64,000 nucleotides of DNA from Mesostigma viride (taxonomy: Eukaryota; Streptophyta; Mesostigmatophyceae; Mesostigmatales; Mesostigmataceae), in NCBI GenBank assembly GCA_009746045.1, contig RPFO01000130.1:2460125-2524124 (forward strand). Reading direction: 5' to 3'. The number at the start of each line of letters is the position of its first letter. Within the stretch, counting starts at the first letter, position 1. Shown here in pieces: positions 1-8,996 of the stretch. The notes beneath the pieces were generated by a model that saw only the letters and a list, made by a program, of their open reading frames with translations, was not told the origin of the DNA and made no database searches. A program made the translations under genes and the position numbers.

Positions 1-470
1 GCGCATAAGATATGCCAAAATTTTCTGCACCACTCTTGTGGCGCGTAAGCTATGCCAAAATTTTCTGCACCACCCTTGTGGCGCGAAAGCTATGCCAAAA
101 ATTTTCTTCGCGACCCTTGTGGAGCGGGAGCTATGCCAAAACTTTCTTCACTGCCCTTGTGGCGCGGAAGCTATGCCTAAATTTTCTGCACCACCCTTGT
201 GGCGCGAAAGCTATGCCAAAAATTTTCTGCACCACCCTTGTGGCGCGGGAGCTATGCCAAAATTTTCTGCACCACCCTTGTGGCGCGTAAGCTATGCCAA
301 AACTTTCTTCACTGCCCTTGTAGCGCGGAAGCTCTGCCTAAATTTTCTGCACCACCCTTGTGGCGCGAAAGGTATGCCAAAATTTTCTGCACCACCCTTG
401 TGGCGCGGAAGCTCTGCCAAAATTTTCTGCACCACCCTTGTGGCGCGAAAGCTATGCCAAAATTTTCCCG
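1..470. repeat. 40-bp minisatellite, about 11.7 copies, cut by the window edge
   Basis: A unit of 40 bp (one copy 41 bp) containing ATGCCAAAATTTTCTGCACC and CCCTTGTGGCGCG repeats head to tail from base 1 to about 470, then ends abruptly in a GC-rich stretch. All three plus frames stay open through it because 40 is not a multiple of 3, so the Lys/Leu/Cys-rich translations are artefacts of the repeat. It lies immediately 5' of the Helitron Rep exon and may be its 5' flank or part of an upstream intron. The array continues beyond the window. Confidence 0.95.
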
Positions 471-595
471 CGGCGCGGCGCGGTCATGCCAACATTTGGG
501 TGGCACGAGGCACGCGAGTGGCTGATGTTTGCTCGAGGAAAATCGGGGTGCGGGGGTGGGGATCGCGTTTGCGTGGGTGCGTGCTCGCGTGCAGC

Positions 596-2002
596 GGACA
601 AAGGAACGCGCAGCCGGGCCACTTTCGTGTCGATGTAGTGGAACGTGGGCCGGAGGGCCAGCGTATCACGAAAGAGCTGCCGCTGGGGAGCAAGGACTAC
701 ATGGCGCTGGCTTTCCCGGCCATCCATTCGGAGGGCAAGGGGGGGTGGTCGTACAGCTACGATGGGAAGAGCAAGCGCAAGCAGGAGGTCAAGCTGCAGG
801 ACGAGATCAAGTGCCGGCTGTTCTCCGAGTGGCGGCTCAAGAACAAGGGCGCTTTCGGGCAGCTATACCCGCTGCACGGGAACTCCGCCAAGGAGGACCA
901 GACCATCACCTTCCTGCGGGGGAAGCAGCGTGAGAAGCACCAGAGGCGGTTGGCGACGTGGGCCGAGCTGAACGACAACCTCAAGGTATTGGACGACCTG
1001 AAGACGATGGGGGTGTACAGCGAGAAGGACTGGAGGAAGTTCACCAAGGCGAACGCCAAGGACCTGCCGGATGAGCTGCGCTCGGGGCTCACCATGCAGC
1101 TGCCGTCCGGCTCAGGGATGGCCAACCGCTTCGTGCTGCACAACATCCAGAACAACATCGCCGCCATCGCCGAGGACGGGGCCCCCTCGGTGTTCGCCAC
1201 GTTCACGTGCAATCCGATGTGGCCAGAAATCCAGGACAACCTGCCGCCGGGAACCGACGTGTACCAACACCCCGAGTTTGCCAACCGCTCGTTTCACATC
1301 CGGCTGGCCGCGTTCATCAAGGGCATCGAGGACGGCGTGATGGGGGCCAAGCCGCTGTACTTGATCTATGTGATCGAGTACCAGACGCGCGGGCTGCCCC
1401 ACGCGCACGTCATCTTCCGGCTCCCCGAGCCCTTCCACCCGACCACCGCCAACGGGCGCATCGACGAGCTCGCGTGGGCGGAGCTGCCGCCAGAGGACGT
1501 CGCGGCGGGGCGTCTGCGCGAGCTCGTGCTCCAGCACATGGTCCACAACCACACCGCTGGCGCCAAGTGCATGAAGAACCGGCGGCACGAGGTGGCGATG
1601 CCCCCGCGGAAAGCGCTGCGCGCGGCGGACATCGCGGCCGCGCGCGACTCGTTCGACCTCGACTCGGCCTCCTCGTCCTCAGACGACGAGCCGTTCACCC
1701 CGTGGCAGCCGCGCACGTACAAGTGCGCCAAGCGCTTCCCCGAGCCCTACGCCAAGCGCACGTTCGAAGACGTGCGGGGCTTCATCCACCCGCGGAGACG
1801 GCACACGTGCAGGCTGAACCAGTGGATCGTCCCGTACAACGCATGGGCCACGTTGCGGTTCGAGGCCCACATCAACTTTGTGGTGACCTCGCACACGCAC
1901 GTCGTCTTCTACCTGAACAAATATATAAACAAGGGGCAGGAGTACGCGGAGATCAAGCTGGGCGAGTGCGACGAGGCCGACGAGTACCTGCGGGGGCGCC
2001 GG
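596..2002 (+). CDS. Helitron Rep exon 1: Helitron_like_N and HUH nuclease domain
   Basis: This exon encodes the rolling-circle initiator that nicks and joins DNA during Helitron transposition. A segment like the Helitron N-domain starts near 660 (FPAIHSEGKGGW, then a basic stretch). The block FTCNPMWPEI is at 1203-1232. The HUH metal-binding motif GLPHAHV has its two His codons at 1400-1408. A Cys/His region includes KCAKRFPEPY near 1728. The two-tyrosine motif YLNKYINKG has Tyr codons at 1910 and 1922. Between the Cys/His parts lies a Ser/Asp-rich insertion (about 1615-1695). The exon ends at 2002 before a GTGAGT donor; reading on would stop after three codons. The start is uncertain: the frame is open back into the 40-bp repeats, and a CAG acceptor at 592-594 is a plausible exon start, so an upstream exon may lie outside the window. 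Confidence 0.85.
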
Positions 2003-2202
2003 GTGAGTGGCTGAAGGCGTGCACGTGGGTGCAAGGGCGTCTGCTTGTGTGCAAAGGGGAGGGAGTAGAGCGTGTGCAGCTTCCTTTTTTCCTTGCGGCG
2101 TGTTTTTCTCGTGATTGCGCTCCCGTTTAGTCCGTTGCTGACCTTTGCGCGCCCACGTCTTCTATGGGCATGTCTCTATGTGTGCGTGCGCGATGGCGGC
2201 AG

Positions 2203-2499
2203 GTGAGCGGCACGCAGGCGGACTGGGTCGGCCGCGGCTTCCACGAGCGGGCGATGCGCCCCGGCTGCGAGATGCTGCCGGTGCACCTGGACGGGCAGCA
2301 CAAGATCACCTACAAGGAGGGATGCAAGCGGTCGCTGGAGAACGCGGTGGAGCAGAAGCAGGACACGCCGCTGACGATGTACTTTGATCGGCCCGGGGAC
2401 GAGGACGTGCCCGGGATGAACGCGCTCAAGTACTCCGACTTCCACAAGAAGTTCGTCATGCGCAAGTTCATGGGAGACAAGCGAACCTCCACCGTATCG
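2203..2499 (+). CDS. Helitron Rep exon 2
   Basis: Ninety-nine codons between a CAG acceptor (2200-2202) and a GTGAGT donor (2500), phase 0 on both sides. The translation contains LPVHLDGQHKITYKEG, the conserved 'LPVHLxGQ' block that follows the Rep two-Tyr motif in Helitron proteins, then TMYFDRPGDED and a basic end, FHKKFVMRKFMGDKR. It therefore forms the link between Rep and helicase. Splicing to exon 1 gives a continuous product across the junction (GRR then VSGTQADWVGR). Confidence 0.8.
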
Positions 2500-2529
2500 G
2501 TGAGTGCGCTGCCACTGCCTATCGTCAGG

Positions 2530-4500
2530 GGTGGGCCACGATGATGGACTAGTGTGGGGCATGCCTCCTCCCAAGTTTCAGCCCAATCCAAGCTCGTTTG
2601 TATGTTTTAGGACCCTGGCCCACCTCTAACGGTGGGCACATGCTCGCGCGCGCTAGGGACCATGGCAACCCCTGGCAATGTCCACCCCCCCAAACGATGG
2701 ACCTGCGAGCCCCCACTTTGCACACATGATGGACTAGTATGGGGGAAGCCTCCTCCCAAGTTTCAGCCCAATCCAAGCTCGTTTGCATATTTTAGGACCC
2801 TGGCCCACCCCTAACGGTGGGCACGTGCTAGCGCGCGCTAGGGACCATCGCACCCCCTGGCAATGTCCACCCGCCGAAACGATGGACCTGCGAGCCCCCA
2901 CTTTGCACACATGATGGACTAGTATGGGGGAAGCCTCCTCCCAAGTTTCAGCCCAATCCAAGCTCGTTTGCATATTTTAGGACCCTGGCCCACCCCTAAC
3001 GGTGGGCACGTGCTAGCGCGCGCTAGGGACCATCGCACCCCCTGGCCATGTCCACCCGCCGAAACGATGGACCTGCGAGCCCCCACTTTGCCCACATGAT
3101 GGACTAGTGTGGGGCATGCCTCCTCTCAAGTTTCAGCCCAATCCAAGCTCGTTTGCATATTTTAGGACCATGGCCCACCTCTAAGGGTGGGCACGTGCTA
3201 GCGTGCTCTAGGGACCATCGCACCCCCTGGCAATGCCACCCCCCCAAACGATGGACCTGCAGCCCCCACTTTGAGCACATGATGGACTAGTGTGGGGCAT
3301 GCCTCCTCCCAAGTTTCAGCCCAATCCAAGCTCGTTTGTATGTTTTAGGACCCTGGCCCACCTCTAACGGTGGGCACGTGCTAGCGCCCTCTAGGGACCA
3401 TCGCACCGCCTGGCCATGTCCACCCCCCCGAAACGATGGACCTGCGAGCCCCCACTTTGCACACATGATGGACTAGTGTGGGGCATGCCTCCTCTCAAGT
3501 TTCAGCCCAATCCAAGCTCGTTTGCATATCTTAGGACCCTGGCCCGTCTCTAACGGTGGGCACGTGCTAGCGCGCGCTAGGGACCATGGCAACCCCTGGC
3601 AATGTCCACCCCCCCCAAACGATGGACCTGCGAGCCCCCACTTTGCACACATGATGGACTAGTATGGGGGAAGCCTCCTCCCAAGTTTCAGCCCAATCCA
3701 AGCTCGTTTGCATATTGTAGGACCCTGGCCCACCCCTAACGGTGGGCACGTGCTAGCGCGCGTAAGGGACCATGGCACCCCCTGGCAATGTCCACCCCCC
3801 CAAACGATAGACCTGCGAGCCCCCACTTTGCCCACATGATGGACTAGGGGGGGGGAAGCCTCCTCCCAAGTTTCAGGCCAATCCAAGCTCGTTTGCATGT
3901 TTTAGGACCCTGGCCCACCCCTAACGGTGGGCACGTGCTGTCGGCGCGCTAGGGACCATGGCACCACCTGGCCATGTCCACCCCCCCAAACGATGGACCT
4001 GCGAGCCCCCACTTTGCACACATGATGGACTAGTGTGGGGCATGCCTCCTCCCAAGTTTCAGCCCAATCCAAGCTCGTTTGCATATTTTAGGACCCTGGC
4101 CCACCCCTAACGGTGGGCACGTGCTAGCGCGCGCTAGGGACCATCGCACCGCCTGGCCATGTCCACCCCCCCAAACGATGGACCTGCGAGCCCCCACTTT
4201 GCACACATGATGGACTAGTGTGGGGCATGCCTCCTCCCAAGTTTCAGCCCAATCCAACCTCGTTTGCATATTTTAGGACCCTGGCCCACCCCTAACGGTG
4301 GGCACGTGCTAGCGCGCGCTAGGGACCATGGCACCCCTGGCCATGTCCACTCCCCCAAACGATAGACCTGCGAGCCCCCACTTTGCACACATGATGGACT
4401 AGTGTGGGGCATGCCTCCTCCCAAGTTTCAGGCCAATCCGAGCTCGTTTGCATGTTTTAGGACCATGGCCCACCCCTAACGGTAGGCAGCCTTCCCCCAC
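2530..4500. repeat. 185-bp minisatellite filling Helitron intron 2
   Basis: About 10.6 head-to-tail units of roughly 185 bp. Each contains CATGATGGACTAGT, a CAAGTTTCAGCCCAATCC block, TTTTAGGACCCTGG, CCTAACGGTGGGCACGTG and, in several units, the 14-bp palindrome CTAGCGCGCGCTAG. Units differ by scattered substitutions and small indels, so it is not a very recent expansion. The array lies wholly between the donor at 2500 and the acceptor at 4632. Reverse-strand open frames of 79 codons recur once per unit but follow the repeat period and have no other support. Confidence 0.95.
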
Positions 4501-4632
4501 ACTAGCGTTATTGCATGGCGCGCAAGGGACCATGGCCCCCTCTGGCATGCGTTATTGCATGGGTTGTCTTGGTGCGCGTTTTTTCTCACCTTTCGCTATT
4601 GGGATGCTTCATGCGTCGGTGGGGTCCTGCAG

Positions 4633-4680
4633 CTGAAATGGCAAGCTCCCGAGCGCGCGTTGAGGGACGTCAACAACGAG
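4633..4680 (+). CDS. Helitron exon 3, 16 codons
   Basis: A micro-exon (LKWQAPERALRDVNNE) between a CCTGCAG acceptor and a GTGCGT donor, phase 0. It is inferred because it keeps the frame between exon 2 and exon 4, and its position matches the short 'W...' segment before the 'GR(L/M)..V.P' block of Helitron proteins. There is no independent evidence beyond splice sites, frame and composition. Confidence 0.55.
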
Positions 4681-4795
4681 GTGCGTCATTGTCGAATTGT
4701 CGCCATTGTTTTCCATTCGTTTGATGTAGCGTGCTTGGGGAGGGGGCGTGTGCTAACCGACCGCGGCGGCTGCGATCTTGTGCTGGCGCTCGCAG

Positions 4796-6571
4796 GTGAT
4801 CGTGTGCGAGGGCCACACGGCGCGATGGTGGCTCATGCCGCGCGTGACGCGCGTCTTCACGCGCATGTACGACCCCGACCTGCGCAACCCCGAGCTCTTC
4901 TACCTGCGCGTGCTGCTGGAGAAGCGCGCCGCGCACTCGTTCGAGGAGCTGCGCACCGTGGGCGGCGTGTTGCTCAGTAACGAGATGGCGTGCCGGCGGC
5001 TGGGCCTGCTCGAGGACGACGACGCGGCGGTGGAGAGCATGCGCATCGCCGCGCGCCGGCTGGAGACGCCGTACGCGATGCGGCGGCTGTTCGTCATCCT
5101 CGTGCTGCAGAAGCTGAGCACGATGAGCGCGCTGTGGCGGTTCAAGGAGGAGATGATGAAGGACCACCTGTTCTACGCGTACGAGGACGTGCACGGCGGG
5201 GTGGGCCGCAGAGCCAAGCAGCCCATCACGCTCGAGGACCGCGAGGCCGCGCTCGCGCGCACGCTCGCCTACCTGGACAAGCGGCTGTCGGCCTACGGCT
5301 ACGACGTCTGGGAGCTGGAGCCCGTGCTCAAGTGCCGCCGCGACAGGGGCGAGGACGTGTGCCGGCGCAAGCGCAAGCACGACGACGACGACGACGCGAA
5401 CATCCTCGCGCCCGACCTGAGCAAGTTCTCTCTCGTGCAGCGCGAGGCGTACGAGACCTTGCTGCTGGCGATCAAGGGGCTCAGCCCGGACCGCCGGCTG
5501 TTCGTGGACGGGCCCGCGGGCACGGGCAAGACCATGGTCATCAACGCGGCGATGCAGCAGTCCGCGCGCGACGGCTTCAAGGTGGTGCCGATGGCGTTCA
5601 CGGGCGTCGCGTCGCTGCAGATGTGGGGCGGCCACACGTCGCATCACGCGTGCGGGTTCCCGCTCGAGCTCGACCTCGAGTACGGCTGCCGCGTGACGCG
5701 CAACTCCGCCAGGGGGCGCACGCTGTTGGAGGCGCACGCGCTCGTCGTCGACGAGATCGGCATGATGAACGTGGAGCTGATCCATCTCTTGCACGAGCTG
5801 CTGGTCGAGCTCACCTTTGTCAAGGAGCCGTTCGGCGGCAAGGTCGTCATCTTCGCCGGCGACTTCCGGCAGGTGGCGCCCGTCGTCAAGGGCGCCAGCG
5901 AGCTGGCGACGGCTGACGCCAGCGCGGTGCGGTCGCCGCAGTGGGTGGGCGTGCACCGGCTGCCGCTCGAGTTCAACTACCGCGCGCGCGAGGACCCGGA
6001 GTACGCGCAGTTTGTCGCCGACGTCGGCATGGACAACGTCGCGTACGAGGCGGTGATCGACGACCGCACGCACCAGGAGGTGGCGATGATCCCGCTGCGC
6101 ATGGTGCAGCCGGTCAAGGACGAGGACGAGCTGATCGCGCACACGTTCCCCAACGTCAACGACGCGAACGCGTGCATGCGGTCCTCGATCGTCGCGGTGA
6201 CCAACAAGGCGTGCGACGACATCAACGCGGCTGTCCTGGCCAAGCTGGAGAACCAGGAGCGCAGCACGTTCAGCCACGACCGCGTCGCCAAGTCGGGGGA
6301 GAGGGTCTCCATGAGGACCCTCAACTGCGCGCGTCAAGACGGCGTCCCCGACCACGAGTTCAAGTGGAAGGTGGGCGCCGTGGCCATGATCACGCGCAAC
6401 CTGTCCCACAAGGACAGGTTGCAGAATGGGACGCGCGTCGAGCTCGTAGACGAGCAAGACGGCGCGTTCCTCGTGAAGACGCCGGACGGGGAGCTGCACG
6501 CGATCCCGCGGATCGCGTTCAGCATCGACGCCGACAAGTTCAAGATCCTCAGGATGGCCTACCCTTTCAAG
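4796..6571 (+). CDS. Helitron PIF1-family helicase exon (main helicase core)
   Basis: This exon encodes the superfamily 1B helicase half of the transposase, which unwinds the strand being displaced. It follows a CAG acceptor (4793-4795) and ends at a GTACGT donor (6572), phase 0. The first 150 residues carry the block FYLRVLLEKRAAHSFEELRT typical of the Rep-helicase bridge. Walker A is DGPAGTGKT (5507-5533), Walker B is VVDEIGMMN (about 5743-5769), and the PIF1 motif VVIFAGDFRQVAPV is at 5845-5886. An Asp-rich patch precedes the core near 5380-5400. The remaining helicase motifs are in the next exon. A nearly identical copy lies at 20,687-22,394. The long antisense open frame over this exon is a by-product of GC-rich codon use. 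Confidence 0.92.
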
Positions 6572-6744
6572 GTACGTGGGCGCGCGCAGGGAGGGGCGGG
6601 GTGAGCGCCATGCGGTGTCGTTGCTTGCGATGTCGGCTCGCGCCTTGCGATCGTATGACTTGCGGTGGCCTTGGCTGAATGCTCCCTCGCTTTCCTCGAT
6701 GTCTTGCTTGCTTACGTCCGCGCGTTTGTATGGTCGTCGCGCAG

Positions 6745-7389
6745 CTGGCGTATGCGGTCACGATCAACAAGTGCCAGGGGCAGACGCTGGAACGCGTCGG
6801 CCTCTGGCTCAAGCACGACGTGTTCGCGCACGGCCAGCTTTACACGGCGCTCACGCGCGTGGGCGCGAGGGGGCACATCCGGGGCTTGTTCGGCTACGAG
6901 TTCGACGGCGTCGGCTACAGCAGGAACATCGTCAACTGGACGATCTTGCAGGGCGCGGGCATCAACATGCGCAACAAGGCGGAGGACCGCGTCAAGGCGC
7001 GCATCCGGAGGCGCCAGCGAGGCCGGCGCCGCGCACAGGCATCCGACGACTGGGAGCTGCCGGACCCGATGAGCGGCGAGCCCCAGGACAACGAGTACGA
7101 CAACCCCGACGACGAGGACACGTGGGAGCTCGGGGACGACGAGGCGTGCGCGGAGGCCGACCAGGCGTGCGCCGATGACGCGGCCAAGAGGCGGTGGAGG
7201 CAGGTCGTCGAGGAGCCACTGTGGGCGGACTTCATGCTGGAGAGCGACGGCGAACACGATCGCGACATCCTGCGGCAGGACGGCTTGATGTCCGACGGCG
7301 AGCCTGAGGAGCCCGAGCTGCTTTTGTACGAGGGTGGCGACAGCGACGAAAACGAGGGCGTGCCCGACCTAGGCGACTGTGAGGATATG
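6745..7389 (+). CDS. Helitron helicase C-terminal exon with acidic tail
   Basis: Starts after CGCGCAG (6744) and ends at a GTAAGC donor (7390), phase 0. [15 protein letters not shown] and [11 protein letters not shown] are the final PIF1/RecD-type helicase motifs, so exons 4 and 5 together make a complete helicase. After a basic Arg-rich stretch (about 7000-7035), the last 110 residues are strongly acidic (runs such as [14 protein letters not shown]). The tail is not part of the helicase fold; it may be a linker to the following exons or an interaction segment. Copied almost exactly at 22,568-23,212. Confidence 0.9.
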
Positions 7390-7429
7390 GTAAGCATATG
7401 CTGACTGTGAGGATATGGTAAGCATATGC
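7374..7429 (+). other. 28-bp tandem duplication of the exon 5 splice donor
   Basis: The sequence GACTGTGAGGATATGGTAAG followed by CATATGC appears twice in direct tandem (units 7374-7401 and 7402-7429), so two identical GTAAGC donors lie 28 bp apart. The first keeps the frame. Use of the second would include an in-frame TGA at 7402-7404. The same duplication is present in the second helicase copy (23,197-23,252), so it predates that copying event. Confidence 0.9.
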
Positions 7430-7557
7430 CGCCGCCGTCGTCACGAGATGAAAGCCTCCCTTGGCTGCACCGAGCGTGCGCGCCCGCTGCTGACGCATCT
7501 CGTGCGCGTGTGACCTCGTGCGTGGCCGTGTGCGTGCCGCGTTGTTTTGGCGCTCAG

Positions 7558-8077
7558 GGGCTGGACGAGTACGGCGACCCGCTTGACGACGACCGCTGCG
7601 ACGCGCCGTCGGCGCCCGACGACTTTTGCGAGGAGGTGAGTGCTGCTGGCCCATCTCGCGTGCTAGCGCCCTGTTCCGCGTCCACTCGTCCTCCTTTTTG
7701 TTGCTCACATTCGCCTCCGCGATCGCTTGCCGACCCTCACAGGACAACGACTCCGGGCTGGGCGCCGCCCTCGAGGACTTTCGCGACTGCGTGGGTCAAT
7801 TCGACGACTACCCCTACGTACGTTTCCCGGTGCCGCTGTCTTTCTTGACGCGCGTTTCCTACCTCCGCCTACCTTTGCTGCGCGCGCCACGCGTCCAGGG
7901 ACGCTGAGCCGATCGCCGTTCGATGCGGTTGCGTGTCGTGCGATTTTTCCCTTGCAGGACGATGACGACTCGGACCACTCGTACGCGGATATCCGATCGG
8001 GCCCTGAAATCGGGCACGTGCCCGTGGGAGCGAAATGCCCTCCGGATTTCACGATGGAGGAGCGCGACGCGATAGCG
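7558..8077 (+). CDS. Three small acidic linker exons (7558-7635, 7743-7817, 7958-8077)
   Basis: Exons of 26, 25 and 40 codons, each between an AG acceptor and a GT donor (GTGAGT, GTACGT, GTGGGT) and each phase 0. They are rich in Asp (for example GLDEYGDPLDDDRCD and DDDDSDHSYADIR), continuing the acidic tail of exon 5. No known domain is seen. If the last donor at 8078 is not used, translation stops after three more codons at 8087-8089, giving a Rep-Hel protein without the USP-like module. If it is used, the frame runs into the exon at 8997. The exons are absent from the second copy, whose homology stops at the acceptor of the first of them. Confidence 0.6.
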
Positions 8078-8149
8078 GTGGGTCTTTGAGCTTGCAGCGG
8101 TGACTCTTCCACTTCCCTTGCTAGCCGTTGCCAGCGCGCTCTCGGTGCA

Positions 8150-8880
8150 GGGCACGTGCTAGCGCGCGCGAGGCACCATGGCACCGCCTGGCCATGTCCA
8201 CCCCCCCAAACGATGGACCTGCGAGCCCCCACTTTGCACACATGATGGACTAGTGTGGGGCATGCCTCCTCCCAAGTTTCAGCCTGATCCAAGCTCGTTT
8301 GCATATTGTAGGACCCTGGCCCACCTCTAAGGGTGGGCACGTGCTAGCGCGCGCTAGGGACCATCGCACCCCCTGGCCATGTCCACCCCCCCAAACGATA
8401 GACCTGCGAGCCCCCACTTTGCACACATGATGGACTAGTATGGGGGAAGCCTCCTCCCAAGTTTCAGCCCAATCCGAGCTCATTTGCATGTTTTAGGACC
8501 ATGGCTCACCCCTAAGGGTGGGCACGTGCTAGCGCACGCAAGGCACCATGGCACCGCCTGGCCATGTCCACCGCCCCCAAACGATGGACCTGCGAGCCCC
8601 CACTTTGCACACATGATGGACTAGTGTGGGGCATGCCTCCTCCCAAGTTTCAGCCTGATCCAAGCTCGTTTGCATATTTAGGACCATGACCCACCCTAAG
8701 GATGGGCACGTGCTAGCGCGCAAGGGACCATGGCACCCCCTGGCAATGCGCCATCCCCAAAACGATTGACCTGCAAGGCCCCACTTTGCCCACATGATGG
8801 ACTATTGTGGGGCAAGCCTGCTCCCAAGTTTCAGCCCAATCCAAGCTGGCCCACCCCTAACGGTAGGCAGCCTTCCGCCA
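8150..8880. repeat. 185-bp minisatellite in Helitron intron 8, same family as intron 2
   Basis: About four units homologous to the intron 2 array (CATGATGGACTAGT recurs at about 185-bp spacing). They are followed by the same 3' segment that closes the intron 2 array (GGTAGGCAGCCTTC, then ACTAGCGTTATTGCATGGCG, matching 4480-4550 and 8858-8935). The two introns therefore share both the repeat and its downstream edge. Confidence 0.93.
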
Positions 8881-8996
8881 CACTAGCGTTATTGCATGGC
8901 GCGCAAGGTACCATGGCCCCCTCTGGCATGCGTTTGCTGACCTCGCCTGCCCACTCGCGATCGCGTTCACGGTGCTTGTCGATTGCGCGGTCGCAG

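Noticed and set aside
2549-4424. Reverse-strand frames starting MQTSLDWAETWEEA in the 185-bp minisatellite
   Set aside because: Period-locked artefacts inside an intron of the plus-strand gene.
4670-6499. 609-codon antisense frame over the helicase exon (and its twin at 20,550-22,322)
   Set aside because: It is the mirror of GC-rich codon use in the real helicase exon; His/Arg/Leu/Val-rich with no motif, and the sense strand carries intact helicase motifs.
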